NCBI RefSeq assembly: GCF_000204645.1
Contig: NC_015422.1
Span: 1,302,001 to 1,366,000, forward strand
DNA length: 64,000 nucleotides
Origin: Alicycliphilus denitrificans K601
GTDB taxonomy: Bacteria > Pseudomonadota > Gammaproteobacteria > Burkholderiales > Burkholderiaceae_C
Reading direction: 5' to 3'
Made by a program: the position numbers and the translations under genes. Each line of letters opens with the position of its first letter. The first letter of the stretch is position 1. Under the pieces are notes generated by a model, which saw only the letters and a program-made list of their open reading frames with translations, ran no database searches and was not told where the DNA came from. Positions 27,020 to 37,902 of this stretch are shown piece after piece.

Positions 27020-27655
27020 ATGAACGACGATGCGAGGATGCGTGAACATCTGTCGGCCCTGGCCGATGGCGAGTTGCAGGGCGAGGCGTTTGCCCAGGCG
27101 GTGGCCTATGCAGCGACCGAGGAGGGCGAATCGGCCTGGCGTATCTACCACCTGATCGGCGACACCCTGCGCAGCTCCGAGGTGACGTATGTCGCCGATC
27201 CGGCGTTTCTGGGGCGCCTGCGCGAACAACTGGCGCTGGAGCCCCGGCACGCCGGCGTGGCCACGGCCCAGCCGCTGGTCCAGGTGGCGCCCGCGCCGCG
27301 CGAAGCCGCGCCCCATGCGCAGGATGCGGCGGCCAACGCCTCCGTCTTCCGCTGGAAGCTTGCGGCGGGCTTCGCTTCGCTGGCCGCGGTGGCGGCCCTG
27401 GGCTGGAACGCCTACCTGGGTCTGGGCGGCACCGCGCCCCAGGGGGCGCAGCTTGCCGCGGCGCAGCCGCCTGCAGAGGCCGTGGCGCCCGCGTTCGTGG
27501 CAACGGCGGGTGGGCCGCAGGGGCAGCAGATCATGATCCGCGACCCGCGCCTGGACGAGCTGCTGGCCGCGCACAAGCAGTTCGGCAGTACCTCCGCGCT
27601 GCAGATGCCCGCGGGCTTCCTGCGCAACGCGACTTTCGAGGCCCCGGCGCGCTGA
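27020..27655 (+). CDS. rseA: anti-sigma-E factor RseA (MucA-like)
   Basis: A 211-residue anti-sigma factor. The N-terminal cytoplasmic part has the RseA pattern MREHLSALADGELQGEAF and WRIYHLIGDTLRS that clamps RpoE. One membrane helix follows (KLAAGFASLAAVAALGWNAYLG), then a periplasmic tail that would be cut by a DegS-type protease. The start at 27020 is preferred because AGGTG lies 6 bases before it; an in-frame ATG at 27005 is the alternative. Confidence 0.9.
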   Translation: MNDDARMREHLSALADGELQGEAFAQAVAYAATEEGESAWRIYHLIGDTLRSSEVTYVADPAFLGRLREQLALEPRHAGVATAQPLVQVAPAPREAAPHAQDAAANASVFRWKLAAGFASLAAVAALGWNAYLGLGGTAPQGAQLAAAQPPAEAVAPAFVATAGGPQGQQIMIRDPRLDELLAAHKQFGSTSALQMPAGFLRNATFEAPAR

Positions 27656-27693
27656 GCGCGGGGCGAGCGCATGTCCGGCAGTCGAGCGGGCGC

Positions 27694-28764
27694 ATGAGGG
27701 TGTATGGGAACCGGTTGCCGCCGAAGCACCGTGCCTGCCTTCGCCGGGCGGCGCGGTGCGTGGCCGTGGTGGGCTGCATGCTCATGGCTGCAGCACCTGC
27801 TACCCGCGCGCACGAGGCGGGCGCGGCGGCGCCAGGAGAGGCGCGCGAGTCCATGGACGTGGCCGCCTGGATCGGCCGCATGCGCCAGGCCGCGCTCGAG
27901 CGCAATTACAGCGGCACCTTCGTGGTCCTGTCGGCGCACGGTGCCATGGCGAGCTACCGCATCTGGCATGCCTGCGACGGGCAGCGCCAGATCGAACGGG
28001 TGGAGGCGCTGAGCGGCACGCCCCGCATCGTCTTCCGCCGTGATGGCGAGGTCCGCACCTTCCTGCCGCAGGAGCGCGTCGTGCGCAGCGAGATGCGGCA
28101 GGCTCCCGGCTCCTTCCCGGGCGTGCCTGCCGCCAGCGGCGCCCAGCCGGCACGGCACTATATGGTGCGGATGGGCCGGCCGGAGCGCGTGGCGGGGCTC
28201 GACGCCGACATGCTGGATTTCGTGCCGCGCGATGCCTGGCGCTTTGGCTACCGTGTCTGGATCGACCGGGCATCCGGGTTGCTCATGAAGATGCAGACCA
28301 TCGATGGCGACGGGCGCGTGCTGGAGCAGTCGGCGTTCTCGGAGCTGACCATGGGGGTGCCCCTGGGCCTGCAATCGATGGCGCGCATGATGGCCGACGT
28401 GGCCGGCTACCGTCTGGTGACCGTGCCCACACAGCCGACCACCGCGCAGGCCGAGGGCTGGACCCTGGACGAGAGCGTAGCCGGCTTCGCGCCGCAAGGG
28501 TGCTACAGGCGGCACGGCCTCGCGCCGGCGGAACCGGCGCGGCCGGTCGTGCAATGCATTTATTCCGACGGCATGGCGACCCTGTCGGTTTTCATGGAGC
28601 CCTACAGCGTGCGGCGCCACCCGTTGACGGAACAGGTGGCCAGCATGGGCGCCACGCAGGTGCTGGCGCAGAAGGTTTCGGGCGACACCTGGGTCACCGT
28701 CGTGGGCGAGGTGCCCCAGCGGACGCTGCGGTACTTCATGCAAACCATGCGGCGCGGGCGCTGA
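27694..28764 (+). CDS. rseB: periplasmic sigma-E regulator RseB/MucB
   Basis: A 356-residue exported protein with an N-terminal hydrophobic segment (about residues 20-38) and the MucB/RseB fold: NYSGTFVVL near the N-terminus, then the lipid-binding-like domain and a C-terminal domain ending in a conserved SVFMEPY...GDTWVTVVGEVP segment. In E. coli RseB binds RseA and lipopolysaccharide and blocks DegS cleavage. It lies 38 bp after rseA. The N-terminal stretch before the signal helix is long, so translation may start further downstream. Confidence 0.9.
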   Translation: MRVYGNRLPPKHRACLRRAARCVAVVGCMLMAAAPATRAHEAGAAAPGEARESMDVAAWIGRMRQAALERNYSGTFVVLSAHGAMASYRIWHACDGQRQIERVEALSGTPRIVFRRDGEVRTFLPQERVVRSEMRQAPGSFPGVPAASGAQPARHYMVRMGRPERVAGLDADMLDFVPRDAWRFGYRVWIDRASGLLMKMQTIDGDGRVLEQSAFSELTMGVPLGLQSMARMMADVAGYRLVTVPTQPTTAQAEGWTLDESVAGFAPQGCYRRHGLAPAEPARPVVQCIYSDGMATLSVFMEPYSVRRHPLTEQVASMGATQVLAQKVSGDTWVTVVGEVPQRTLRYFMQTMRRGR

Positions 28765-28873
28765 GGCCGCGCGCCGGGCGCGGCGATGGCGGGGAACCAA
28801 TGGCGCCGCGCAACTTCACATACTGCATTCCCCGTGGGTGACGGGGCAACTCTTTGAGGAATGGGAAAGACCG

Positions 28874-30355
28874 ATGATGTCGAGGATCGAGTGGAAACAG
28901 GGGCTGCAGTCCTGCGTCCTGGCGGTGGTGGTGGTGCTGGCCGGGGGAACGGGCCTGCTGGCGGGCGCATCCGCGGCGCACGCCCAGTCGGCGCCTGCGC
29001 TGAGGGGGCTGCCCGATTTCACCGAGCTGGTGGAGCAGGTGGGGCCTTCGGTCGTGAACATCCGCACCATGGAGAAGGTGGCGGCACGCCCGTCGATCGA
29101 TGGCATGGACGAGGACATGCTGGAGTTCTTCAAGCGCTTCGGCCTGCCCGTTCCCAACATTCCGCGCCAGCAGGGGCCTAGGCGCCAGCAGCCCGAGGAA
29201 CAGCCGCGCGGCGTGGGTTCGGGCTTCATCCTCAGCAGCGACGGCTACGTGATGACGAATGCCCATGTGGTCGAGGGCGCGGACGAGGTGGTCGTGACCC
29301 TGACTGACAAGCGTGAATTCAAGGCCAAGATCGTCGGCGCCGACAAGCGCACCGACGTGGCCGTGGTGAAGATCGACGCCACTGGCCTGCCAGCCGTGCG
29401 CGTGGGCGACGTGAGCCGCCTGAAGGCCGGTGAATGGGTCATGGCCATCGGCTCGCCCTTCGGGCTGGAGAACACGGTGACGGCGGGCATTGTCAGCGCC
29501 AAGCAGCGCGACACGGGCGACTACCTGCCCTTCATCCAGACCGACGTGGCCATCAACCCTGGCAATTCGGGCGGGCCCCTGATCAACATGCGCGGCGAGG
29601 TGGTGGGCATCAACAGCCAGATCTACTCGCGCTCCGGCGGCTTCATGGGCATCTCGTTCGCCATCCCCATCGACGAGGCCATGCGCGTGAGCGAGCAGCT
29701 GCGCACCAGCGGGCGCGTGACGCGTGGCCGCATCGGCGTGCAGATCGAATCCGTGTCCAAGGAGGTGGCCGAATCGATCGGCCTGGGCAAGTCGCAGGGC
29801 GCGCTGGTGCGCGGCGTCGAGCCGGGCTCGCCCGCGGAGAAGGCTGGCATCGAGGCGGGCGACATCATCACCCGCTACGACGGCAAGACGGTGGAGAAGG
29901 TGGCCGACCTGCCGCGCCTGGTGGGCAACACCAAGCCGGGCACGAAGACCAGCATCACGGTCTTCCGCCGGGGCGCCACGCGGGACCTGACGATCACCAT
30001 CGCCGAGGTCGAGCCCGACGAGAAGGCCGTGGCCAAGGCCGCGGAGGGCAATGGCAAGGGCAAGTCGCCGTCGGTGGCTGCGCAGCAGCTCGGCTTGGTG
30101 GTGGCGGAGCTGACGCCCGCCCAGGCAAAAGAGCTCAAGATCAAGGGCGGCGTGCGCGTGGTCTCGGCCGAGGATGCGGCCGCGCGTGCGGGGCTGCGTG
30201 CGGACGACGTGATCGTGGCCCTGGCCAACCTGGAGATCCGCAACCTCAAGGACTTCGAGGCCGCGTTGGCCAAGGCCGACAAGAGCAAGCCCGTGAACGT
30301 GCTGCTGCGGCGCGGCGAGTGGGCGCAGTACGTGCTGATCCGCCCCGCGCGCTGA
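28874..30355 (+). CDS. mucD: periplasmic serine protease DegP/MucD (HtrA family)
   Basis: A 493-residue trypsin-like protease with a signal peptide (ends about AHAQ) and two PDZ domains. The triad is visible: His in TNAHVVEGAD, Asp in KRTDVAVVKID and Ser in NPGNSGGPLIN. It degrades or refolds misfolded envelope proteins and, as MucD, feeds back on sigma-E signalling. It closes the rpoE-rseA-rseB-mucD module. The start at 28874 follows a purine-rich GAGGAATGGGAAAG; a second ATG follows immediately. Confidence 0.95.
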   Translation: MMSRIEWKQGLQSCVLAVVVVLAGGTGLLAGASAAHAQSAPALRGLPDFTELVEQVGPSVVNIRTMEKVAARPSIDGMDEDMLEFFKRFGLPVPNIPRQQGPRRQQPEEQPRGVGSGFILSSDGYVMTNAHVVEGADEVVVTLTDKREFKAKIVGADKRTDVAVVKIDATGLPAVRVGDVSRLKAGEWVMAIGSPFGLENTVTAGIVSAKQRDTGDYLPFIQTDVAINPGNSGGPLINMRGEVVGINSQIYSRSGGFMGISFAIPIDEAMRVSEQLRTSGRVTRGRIGVQIESVSKEVAESIGLGKSQGALVRGVEPGSPAEKAGIEAGDIITRYDGKTVEKVADLPRLVGNTKPGTKTSITVFRRGATRDLTITIAEVEPDEKAVAKAAEGNGKGKSPSVAAQQLGLVVAELTPAQAKELKIKGGVRVVSAEDAAARAGLRADDVIVALANLEIRNLKDFEAALAKADKSKPVNVLLRRGEWAQYVLIRPAR

Positions 30356-30584
30356 GGCACCCCGCATCCTGCTCGGGAATAGGGCTTTGTGCCTGGCGTC
30401 CGGCGCTTGGCCGCAAAGTCCCATTTGCCCATTTCGATAGAATGCATCCTTGATACAGAAGTATTCGCTATAAACTCAGTACTGCTGCGCCGCCATGCGG
30501 AAACGCATGGCGCAATTCACAGCTGCTCCACAGTTTGCGCACTTGTTGTTCAGAAAGGGCGGAAATTCTGTGGATAATCTGTTA

Positions 30585-30654
30585 ATAAAATTTCGTTGCA
30601 CCATGGCAACGGCCCTCGGCAGTCGTTGGATGGCCTCCCCGCGGGAGGCTTTTT
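30585..30654 (+). ncRNA. candidate small RNA 1 (promoter-like box to terminator)
   Basis: GATAAT (30573-30578) with TTCAGA about 18 bp upstream could start a transcript near 30585. It contains CGTTGC...GCAACG (30594-30611) as a small hairpin and ends at the GCCTCCC/GGGAGGC terminator with TTTTT. It resembles no family I can name. Confidence 0.35.
30633..30654 (+). terminator. intrinsic terminator 1 in mucD-lepA gap
   Basis: Stem GCCTCCC (30633-30639) / GGGAGGC (30643-30649), CGC loop, T5 tail. It would end mucD-operon transcription or a small RNA. Confidence 0.85.
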
Positions 30655-30669
30655 GCCTACAATGAGGCT

Positions 30670-30735
30670 CCAACCATCGCAGTTGCCAAAGATTGTTGGT
30701 TCAGGGCGCGTCGCTTGTTTGACGCGCCCTTTTTT
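30670..30735 (+). ncRNA. candidate small RNA 2 / lepA leader
   Basis: TACAAT at 30658-30663 is a good -10 match, placed only 4 bp after terminator 1; the matching -35 would lie within the terminator stem and is poor. Transcription to the second terminator would give an RNA of about 66 nt containing CCAACCATCG and GATTGTTGG, which can pair partly with each other. Confidence 0.35.
30703..30735 (+). terminator. intrinsic terminator 2 in mucD-lepA gap
   Basis: A 10-bp perfect stem AGGGCGCGTC (30703-30712) / GACGCGCCCT (30721-30730), 8-nt loop and T6 tail. It is a very strong terminator 44 bp before the lepA start, so lepA needs read-through or a promoter after 30735. Confidence 0.92.
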
Positions 30736-30779
30736 CTTGCCCTGGGTCTTGCCATTCAAACATTTGTCGTATCCCGTTG

Positions 30780-32588
<1,809 letters not shown>

Positions 32589-32594
32589 TACGCG

Positions 32595-33569
32595 ATGCAA
32601 GCCATGCAATACATCACGGGCGCCGTGCTCGCGGCCTTCGTGGGCTATATCGGGGCCTGGTACGTGGGCGCCATAGAAGGCAATTTCGCGCTGCTGCTGT
32701 TCCTTGCCACCGTGGTCACGGGCGGCTACTGGCTGGCCGAGCGTCTGGTGTTCCTGCCGCGCAGGCGCAAGGCAGCGCAGGCGCTGGAGGACGCCGCGGC
32801 CCGGCGCCGCGCGGAGCTCGACCGCATGGGCATCCAGAAGGTGGACGGCGACGTGGAGGAGGCCAAGGGCCGCATCCTCATGCAGCCCTGGTGGCTGGAC
32901 TGGACGGCGGGCCTGTTCCCGGTGATCGCCGTGGTGTTCCTGTTGCGCTCGTTCCTGTTCGAGCCGTTCAAGATCCCCTCGGGCTCGATGATCCCGACGC
33001 TGCTCGTGGGCGACCTGATCCTCGTGAACAAGTTCACCTACGGCTTGCGCCTGCCCGTGCTCAACACCAAGATCACCCAGGGCAAGCCGATCGAGCGCGG
33101 CGACGTGGTGGTGTTCCGCTACCCGCCCCAGCCCAGCATGGACTACATCAAGCGCGTGGTCGGCCTGCCCGGCGACGAGGTGGCCTACCTGAACAAGCGC
33201 CTCACCGTGAATGGCCAGAGCGTGCCCGCCACGGCGCTGCCCGACTTCTTCGACCGCGATGCGATGCGCTACTTCAAGCAGTTCGAGGAGCAGCTCGGCA
33301 CGCACCGCCACCGCATCCTCAACAACCCCGAGATGCCCGCATTCGTGCAGGGGGCCAGCAACTACCAGTTCCGCGACCAGTGCCGCTACAGCGTCGAGGG
33401 CGTGGCCTGCACGGTACCCGAGGGCCACTATTTCATGATGGGCGACAACCGCGATAATTCGCTCGATTCGCGCTACTGGGGGTTCGTGCCGGATGCCAAC
33501 ATCGTCGGCAAGGCCTTCTTCGTGTGGATGAATTTCGGTGATCTCAAGCGCATAGGTTCGTTCAACTGA
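32595..33569 (+). CDS. lepB: signal peptidase I
   Basis: A 324-residue inner-membrane peptidase that removes signal peptides. Helices are at about residues 5-25, 33-50 and 98-118. The catalytic serine is in FKIPSGSMIPTL and the lysine in YIKRVVGLPGD. GDNRDNSLDSRYWGFVP is the conserved box E. It directly follows lepA. Confidence 0.97.
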   Translation: MQAMQYITGAVLAAFVGYIGAWYVGAIEGNFALLLFLATVVTGGYWLAERLVFLPRRRKAAQALEDAAARRRAELDRMGIQKVDGDVEEAKGRILMQPWWLDWTAGLFPVIAVVFLLRSFLFEPFKIPSGSMIPTLLVGDLILVNKFTYGLRLPVLNTKITQGKPIERGDVVVFRYPPQPSMDYIKRVVGLPGDEVAYLNKRLTVNGQSVPATALPDFFDRDAMRYFKQFEEQLGTHRHRILNNPEMPAFVQGASNYQFRDQCRYSVEGVACTVPEGHYFMMGDNRDNSLDSRYWGFVPDANIVGKAFFVWMNFGDLKRIGSFN

Positions 33570-33576
33570 GGGGGAG

Positions 33577-33948
33577 ATGGGTATGGGTCTGCAACGCACG
33601 GCAGCACGTTCGCGCCAGCGCGGGCTGTCTTTCATCGGCGTGATCTTCGTGGGCGTGCTGGCCGTGGCGGCGTTCGCCATCGGCGGGCAGTCCGTCCCCG
33701 TCTTCATCGAATACGCGGCCATCAAGAAGGCGGCCACGAAGGCCGCTCGCGAAGGCTCGACGGTGCCGGAGATCCGCGCCGCGTTCGACCGCGCCGCGCA
33801 GATCGACGACATCCACTCCATCTCCGGCCAGGACCTGGAGATCACCAAGCGCAACGACAAGGTCGTCGTCTCGTTCAGCTATTCGCGTGAGATACCGCTG
33901 GCGGGGCCGGCCTACCTGGTCTACCGCTTCAAAGAATCGACCAATTAG
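33577..33948 (+). CDS. DUF4845 family small membrane protein
   Basis: A 123-residue protein with a pilin-like N-terminus ([25 protein letters not shown]) and a periplasmic soluble part. DUF4845 members sit between lepB and rnc in many beta- and gammaproteobacteria, as here. The RGLSFI start and single helix recall type IV pilin-like signals, but the Glu at position 5 of mature pilins is absent. The function is unknown. Confidence 0.88.
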   Translation: MGMGLQRTAARSRQRGLSFIGVIFVGVLAVAAFAIGGQSVPVFIEYAAIKKAATKAAREGSTVPEIRAAFDRAAQIDDIHSISGQDLEITKRNDKVVVSFSYSREIPLAGPAYLVYRFKESTN

Positions 33949-33950
33949 TA

Positions 33951-34637
33951 GTGCCGCCCGACAGCCTCCCGGCGCTGCAGCAGCGGCTGCAGCACATGTT
34001 CTCCGATCCCTCGCTGCTGCAGCGTGCCGTCACGCACCGCAGCTTCTCGGCCGACCACAACGAGCGCCTGGAGTTCCTCGGCGACTCGGTGTTGAACCTG
34101 GCCGTCTCCAGCCTGCTGTTCAAGCGCATGCAGGGCCTGCCCGAAGGCGAGCTCTCGCGCGTGCGCGCCTTGCTGGTCCGGCAGGAGTCGCTGCACGGCA
34201 TCGCCGTGCGCCTGCAGCTGCCGCAGGTGCTGCGCCTGGGCGAGGGCGAATCGCGCTCCGGCGGCAAGATGCGCCCCTCCATCCTGGCCGATGCGCTGGA
34301 GGCCGTCATCGGCGCCGTCTACCTGGACGCGGGTTACGAGCAGGCCCAGGCCCTGGTCCACCGCCTGTTCGAGGGCGTGGAGCTGAGCCCGCGCCTGCAG
34401 GAGGCCGCCAAGGATGCCAAGACGGCGTTGCAGGAGTGGCTGCAGGGTCGCAAAATGAGCCTGCCGCAGTACCGCGTGGTGCAGACCACGGGGGTCGCGC
34501 ACAAGCAGGTGTTCCACGTCGCATGCGAGGTCCCGGCGCTGCAGCTGGCCGAGCGCGGCAGCGGCGCGTCGCGCCGCGCGGCCGAACAGGCGGCGGCTGC
34601 CGCCATGCTGGCCCAACTGAAAGCAAAGCACGCATGA
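33951..34637 (+). CDS. rnc: ribonuclease III
   Basis: A 228-residue double-strand-specific endoribonuclease that processes rRNA precursors. [16 protein letters not shown] is the RNase III signature with the metal ligands, and [13 protein letters not shown] gives the second acidic pair. A double-stranded RNA-binding domain occupies about residues 150-225. The start is GTG, 2 bp after the DUF4845 stop. The stop overlaps the first possible era start (ATGA). Confidence 0.97.
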   Translation: MPPDSLPALQQRLQHMFSDPSLLQRAVTHRSFSADHNERLEFLGDSVLNLAVSSLLFKRMQGLPEGELSRVRALLVRQESLHGIAVRLQLPQVLRLGEGESRSGGKMRPSILADALEAVIGAVYLDAGYEQAQALVHRLFEGVELSPRLQEAAKDAKTALQEWLQGRKMSLPQYRVVQTTGVAHKQVFHVACEVPALQLAERGSGASRRAAEQAAAAAMLAQLKAKHA

Positions 34638-35647
34638 ATGCTATGAATATGGTAGCTGGTAGCGCCGATGAACCGGGCGCTGGCGGCCAAAATGATCTTG
34701 AATCCATGCTCGCTGCCGCGCGAGCGGGCGGCAGCGCGGCGGGCGACGCCGCGGGCCAGCGCTGCGGCCTGATCGCCATCGTGGGCAAGCCCAACGTGGG
34801 CAAGTCCACGCTGATGAACGCGCTCGTGGGCCAGAAAATCTCGATCACCAGCCGCAAGGCCCAGACCACGCGCCACCGCATCACCGGCATACGCACGCGG
34901 GGGCAGACGCAGTTCGTGTTCGTGGACACGCCGGGCTTCCAGACGCGGCACAGCACGGCTTTAAATAAGTCGCTGAACAAGACGGTGATGGGCGCGATCG
35001 GCGACGTGGACCTGATCCTGTTCGTCGTCGAGGCCGGCAGCTTCACGCTGGCCGACGCTAAGGTGCTGAGCCTGTTCAAGCCCGGCATCCCCACGCTGCT
35101 CATCGCCAATAAGCTCGACACCGTGCACCGCCGCGCCGAGATCGCGCCCTGGCTCAAGGGCATGCAGGAGCGCCATCCCTTCGCCGAGTTCGTGCCCATG
35201 TCGGCCAAGAACAAGGGCGACATCGAGCGCCTGTTCGGCATTTGCGAGAAGTACCTGCCCGAGCAGCCCTGGTGGTACGCCGAGGACGAGCTCACCGACC
35301 GCAGCGAGAAGTTCCTCGCTAGCGAGACCGTGCGCGAGAAGCTGTTCCGCTTCACGGGTGACGAGTTGCCCTACACGTCCACCGTGGTCATCGACAAGTG
35401 GGACGAGGAAAAGAGCAAGCAGTACAAGCGCTTCATCCGCATCGCGGCGACCATCGTCGTCGAACGCGACGGCCACAAGGCCATGGTGATCGGCGAGAAG
35501 GGCGAGCGCCTCAAGCGCATCAGCACCGAGGCGCGCCAGGAGCTGGAAAAGCTCCTCGACGCCAAGGTGTTCCTCGAAGTCTGGGTCAAGGTGCGCTCCG
35601 GCTGGGCCGACGACGAGGCGCGCGTCCGTTCCTTCGGCTATGAATGA
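34634..35647 (+). CDS. era: GTPase Era
   Basis: A 337-residue KH-domain GTPase that binds 16S rRNA and supports 30S assembly. G1 is [11 protein letters not shown]3 is DTPGF and G4 is NKLD; the KH domain includes [17 protein letters not shown]. With the ATG that overlaps the rnc stop, the protein has about 30 more residues at the N-terminus than usual. Much of that extension is encoded by palindromic element copy F. In-frame ATGs at 34643, 34649 and 34706 are alternatives; 34706 would give 313 residues, close to the family norm near 300. Confidence 0.95.
   Translation: MNAMNMVAGSADEPGAGGQNDLESMLAAARAGGSAAGDAAGQRCGLIAIVGKPNVGKSTLMNALVGQKISITSRKAQTTRHRITGIRTRGQTQFVFVDTPGFQTRHSTALNKSLNKTVMGAIGDVDLILFVVEAGSFTLADAKVLSLFKPGIPTLLIANKLDTVHRRAEIAPWLKGMQERHPFAEFVPMSAKNKGDIERLFGICEKYLPEQPWWYAEDELTDRSEKFLASETVREKLFRFTGDELPYTSTVVIDKWDEEKSKQYKRFIRIAATIVVERDGHKAMVIGEKGERLKRISTEARQELEKLLDAKVFLEVWVKVRSGWADDEARVRSFGYE
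34640..34693 (-). repeat. dispersed palindromic element, copy F, inside the 5' end of era
   Basis: Reverse copy with both parts: the small hairpin GCTATgaatatgGTAGC, then GGTAGCGCC ... GGGCGCTGGCGGCCAAAAT. It lies just past the rnc stop and is in frame with era from the upstream start. Confidence 0.75.
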
Positions 35648-35654
35648 TGGACAC

Positions 35655-35725
35655 CCCCCTGAGGCGCTTCGCGCCTTCCCCCCAGGGGGACGCCGCCGGT
35701 GGCCTGGCAAAGCCAGCTCCACGGC
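35655..35725. repeat. second palindromic repeat type in the era-recO gap
   Basis: CCCCCTG (35655) pairs with CAGGGGG (35683-35689) around the inner hairpin GGCGCttcGCGCC. A second hairpin follows: GCCGGTGG (35695) with CCACGGC (to 35725) around CTGGCaaaGCCAG. I associate this CCCCCTGAGGCGC...CAGGGGGACGCC sequence with a common repeat of Comamonadaceae genomes. Only one copy is in the window. Confidence 0.6.
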
Positions 35726-35808
35726 GCCCGCTGACATGGCCTGCTCCGCGGCCTTCTGGCGGGTGGCACGGGTGCGGGTTTCAGGCGTTGCGGGCGGCGT
35801 GCGCATGT

Positions 35809-35863
35809 AAATCGGCCTCTGGCGCTTATCCAATAAGCGCTAGCAGCTATTGAAAGAATAGCT
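35809..35863 (+). repeat. dispersed palindromic element, copy G (best copy)
   Basis: The most complete copy: AAATCGGCCTCT, stem GGCGCTTAT/ATAAGCGCTAG, then the small hairpin AGCTATtgaaagaATAGCT. It ends 5 bp before the recO start. Confidence 0.9.
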
Positions 35864-35868
35864 TCTCC

Positions 35869-36642
35869 ATGGCTACGCGCCGTATTGTCGACGAGCCCGC
35901 CTACATCCTGCACGCCTACGATTGGAGCGAGTCGAGCCTGATCCTGGACGTGTTCACGTGCCACTACGGGCGCGTCGCCCTGGTCGCCAAGGGCGCGAAG
36001 AAGCCCACCTCCAACTTCCGCCCCGTGCTGCTGCCGCTGCAGCCGCTGCGCCTGGCCTGGGGCCTGGCGGGCGAGGTCGGGCAGGGCGAGATCCACACGC
36101 TCAAGGCTGCGGAGTGGGTGGGCGGCCATGTGCTGCCCACGGGCGACGCGCTGCTGTCGGGCCTGTACCTGAACGAGCTGCTCTTGCGCCTGCTGGCGCG
36201 CGAGGACACGCATGCCCAGCTTTTCGACCTGTACGCGGGCGTGGTGCGCGTGCTCGGCAGCGGCGCGCACGGCGAGGCGCTCGAACCCGTGCTGCGCGCC
36301 TTCGAGCTGTTGCTGCTGCGCGAGATCGGCCTGCTGCCCGCGCTCGATGCCGAGACCGCCACGCTCGGCGCGCTGGCGCCGCAGTCGCGCTACGCCCTGG
36401 TGGCCGAGGGCGGCCTGCGCGCCGCGGCCCATGGCGAGCGCGCGGCCCTCACGGGCGCGCAGTGGCTGGTGCTGCAGCGGGCGCTGGAGCAGGGCTACAC
36501 GGCGGTCCTGCGCGCCGTGGCCGGCGCGGGAGCCCCCGCCACCGGAGAGCTCAAAGCACAATTGCGCGCGCTGCTGCAATACCATTGCGGAAGCCCCCTG
36601 CTGCGCACGCGCCAGCTCATGATGGACCTGCAATCGCTATGA
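35869..36642 (+). CDS. recO: DNA repair protein RecO
   Basis: A 257-residue RecF-pathway mediator that helps load RecA at gaps. The OB-fold N-terminus ([35 protein letters not shown]) and helical C-terminal domain match the family. The order rnc-era-recO-pdxJ-acpS matches many proteobacteria. No Shine-Dalgarno is visible, because a palindromic element ends 5 bp before the ATG. The stop overlaps the pdxJ start. Confidence 0.95.
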   Translation: MATRRIVDEPAYILHAYDWSESSLILDVFTCHYGRVALVAKGAKKPTSNFRPVLLPLQPLRLAWGLAGEVGQGEIHTLKAAEWVGGHVLPTGDALLSGLYLNELLLRLLAREDTHAQLFDLYAGVVRVLGSGAHGEALEPVLRAFELLLLREIGLLPALDAETATLGALAPQSRYALVAEGGLRAAAHGERAALTGAQWLVLQRALEQGYTAVLRAVAGAGAPATGELKAQLRALLQYHCGSPLLRTRQLMMDLQSL

Positions 36643-37406
36643 CCTCCCTCCCACGCACAGCCCTCTCGGTCAACGTTAACAAGGTGGCCCTGGTGCGCAA
36701 CACGCGCCATCTGGGCATACCCAGCGTCACGCGCGCCGCGCAGCTGTGCCTGCAGGCGGGCGCGCAGGGCATCACCGTGCACCCGCGGCCCGACGAGCGC
36801 CACATCCGCGCCCAGGACGTGCACGAACTGGCCGCGCTGCTCAAACAATGGCCGCAGGCCGAGTTCAACATCGAGGGCAACCCCACGCACAACCTGATGG
36901 AGTTCATCTGCCAGGTGCTTCCTGCCCAAGCCACCTTCGTGCCCGACAGCGTGGGCCAGTTCACCAGCGACCATGGCTGGCGCTTCCCCGAGGACGCTGA
37001 GCGGCTCGCCCCCCTGGTGGCCGAATGCAAGGCCCTGGGCGTGCGCGTCAGCCTGTTCATGGACCCCGTGCCCGAGCAGATGGCCGCGGCCAGGGCCGTG
37101 GGCGCCGACCGCGTGGAGCTCTACACCGAGCCCTATGCGGCCGCCTGGGGCACGCCCCGGCAGTCCGCCGAACTCGCGCGCTACCGCGACGCGGCCCAGG
37201 CCGCGCTGGACGCGGGCCTGGGCGTGAACGCCGGCCACGACCTGAACCGCGACAACCTGGCCGACTTCCTGGCCGCCGTGCCCGGCGTGCTCGAAGTCTC
37301 CATAGGCCATGCGCTGATTGCCGACGCGCTGGAGCTGGGCTACGGCGACACGGTGCGCGCCTACCAGCGCTGCATAGACCAGGGCATGCTCGAACGCGAC
37401 TCCTGA
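36639..37406 (+). CDS. pdxJ: pyridoxine 5'-phosphate synthase
   Basis: A 255-residue TIM-barrel enzyme that condenses deoxyxylulose 5-phosphate with aminoacetone phosphate to pyridoxine phosphate. [24 protein letters not shown] and [13 protein letters not shown] are the active-site segments. The N-terminal motif reads [16 protein letters not shown] where E. coli has a VNIDH-type sequence. The start is the ATG overlapping the recO stop. Confidence 0.95.
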   Translation: MTSLPRTALSVNVNKVALVRNTRHLGIPSVTRAAQLCLQAGAQGITVHPRPDERHIRAQDVHELAALLKQWPQAEFNIEGNPTHNLMEFICQVLPAQATFVPDSVGQFTSDHGWRFPEDAERLAPLVAECKALGVRVSLFMDPVPEQMAAARAVGADRVELYTEPYAAAWGTPRQSAELARYRDAAQAALDAGLGVNAGHDLNRDNLADFLAAVPGVLEVSIGHALIADALELGYGDTVRAYQRCIDQGMLERDS

Positions 37407-37410
37407 TTCC

Positions 37411-37452
37411 ATAGCTGCCGACGCTTGTCCCGCAAGCGCTGGGAGCCTATTT
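37411..37452 (-). repeat. dispersed palindromic element, copy H
   Basis: Reverse copy in the pdxJ-acpS gap: ATAGCTGCCG, stem CGCTTG/CAAGCG, then CTGGGAGCCTATTT. Confidence 0.8.
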
Positions 37453-37463
37453 CACTTGAAACC

Positions 37464-37856
37464 ATGATCTATGGCATAGGCACGGACATCTGCGACGTGC
37501 GCCGCATCCGCGACAGCTTGGCGCGCCATGGCGACCGCTTCGCCGAGAAGGTGCTGGCGGACGGCGAGCTGGCCACCTGGCGCGCACGCGGCGCGCGCTG
37601 GCCCGAGCGCGGCGTGCGCTACCTGGCCACGCGCTTTTCCGCCAAGGAGGCGTTCAGCAAGGCCATAGGCCTGGGGCTGCGCATGCCCATGACTTGGCGC
37701 CACTGCGAGGTGGCCAAGCTGGCCAGCGGCCAGCCGACGATCGTGCTGCACGGCGCGCTCAAGGACTGGTTCGAGGCGCGCGGCCTGCGCTGCCACCTGA
37801 GCGTGACCGACGAGAGCGACTACGCCGCGAGTTTCTGCGTGGTGGAAAAGGATTGA
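37464..37856 (+). CDS. acpS: holo-[acyl-carrier-protein] synthase
   Basis: A 130-residue phosphopantetheinyl transferase that activates the ACP encoded at 24222. [15 protein letters not shown] holds the first Mg-binding Asp, and [13 protein letters not shown] the second acidic motif. The ATG at 37464 was chosen for the family N-terminus. It is flanked on both sides by copies of the palindromic element. Confidence 0.97.
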   Translation: MIYGIGTDICDVRRIRDSLARHGDRFAEKVLADGELATWRARGARWPERGVRYLATRFSAKEAFSKAIGLGLRMPMTWRHCEVAKLASGQPTIVLHGALKDWFEARGLRCHLSVTDESDYAASFCVVEKD

Positions 37857-37859
37857 AGC

Positions 37860-37902
37860 AAAAACGGCCTCCAGCGCCCATCCATCGAGCGCTGGCAGCT
37901 AT
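37860..37902 (+). repeat. dispersed palindromic element, copy I
   Basis: Forward copy in the acpS-nagZ gap: AAAAACGGCCT, then CCAGCGC / GCGCTGG arms and CAGCTAT. Confidence 0.85.

Larger units (their letters stand above)
30356..30779. other. mucD-lepA intergenic region (424 bp) with tandem terminators
   Basis: The gap contains AT-rich sequence around 30560-30600 with GATAAT at 30573-30578, terminator 30633-30654, TACAAT at 30658-30663, and terminator 30703-30735. The first about 150 bp past mucD show nothing recognisable. No ribosome-binding site-led ORF is supported. Confidence 0.7.
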
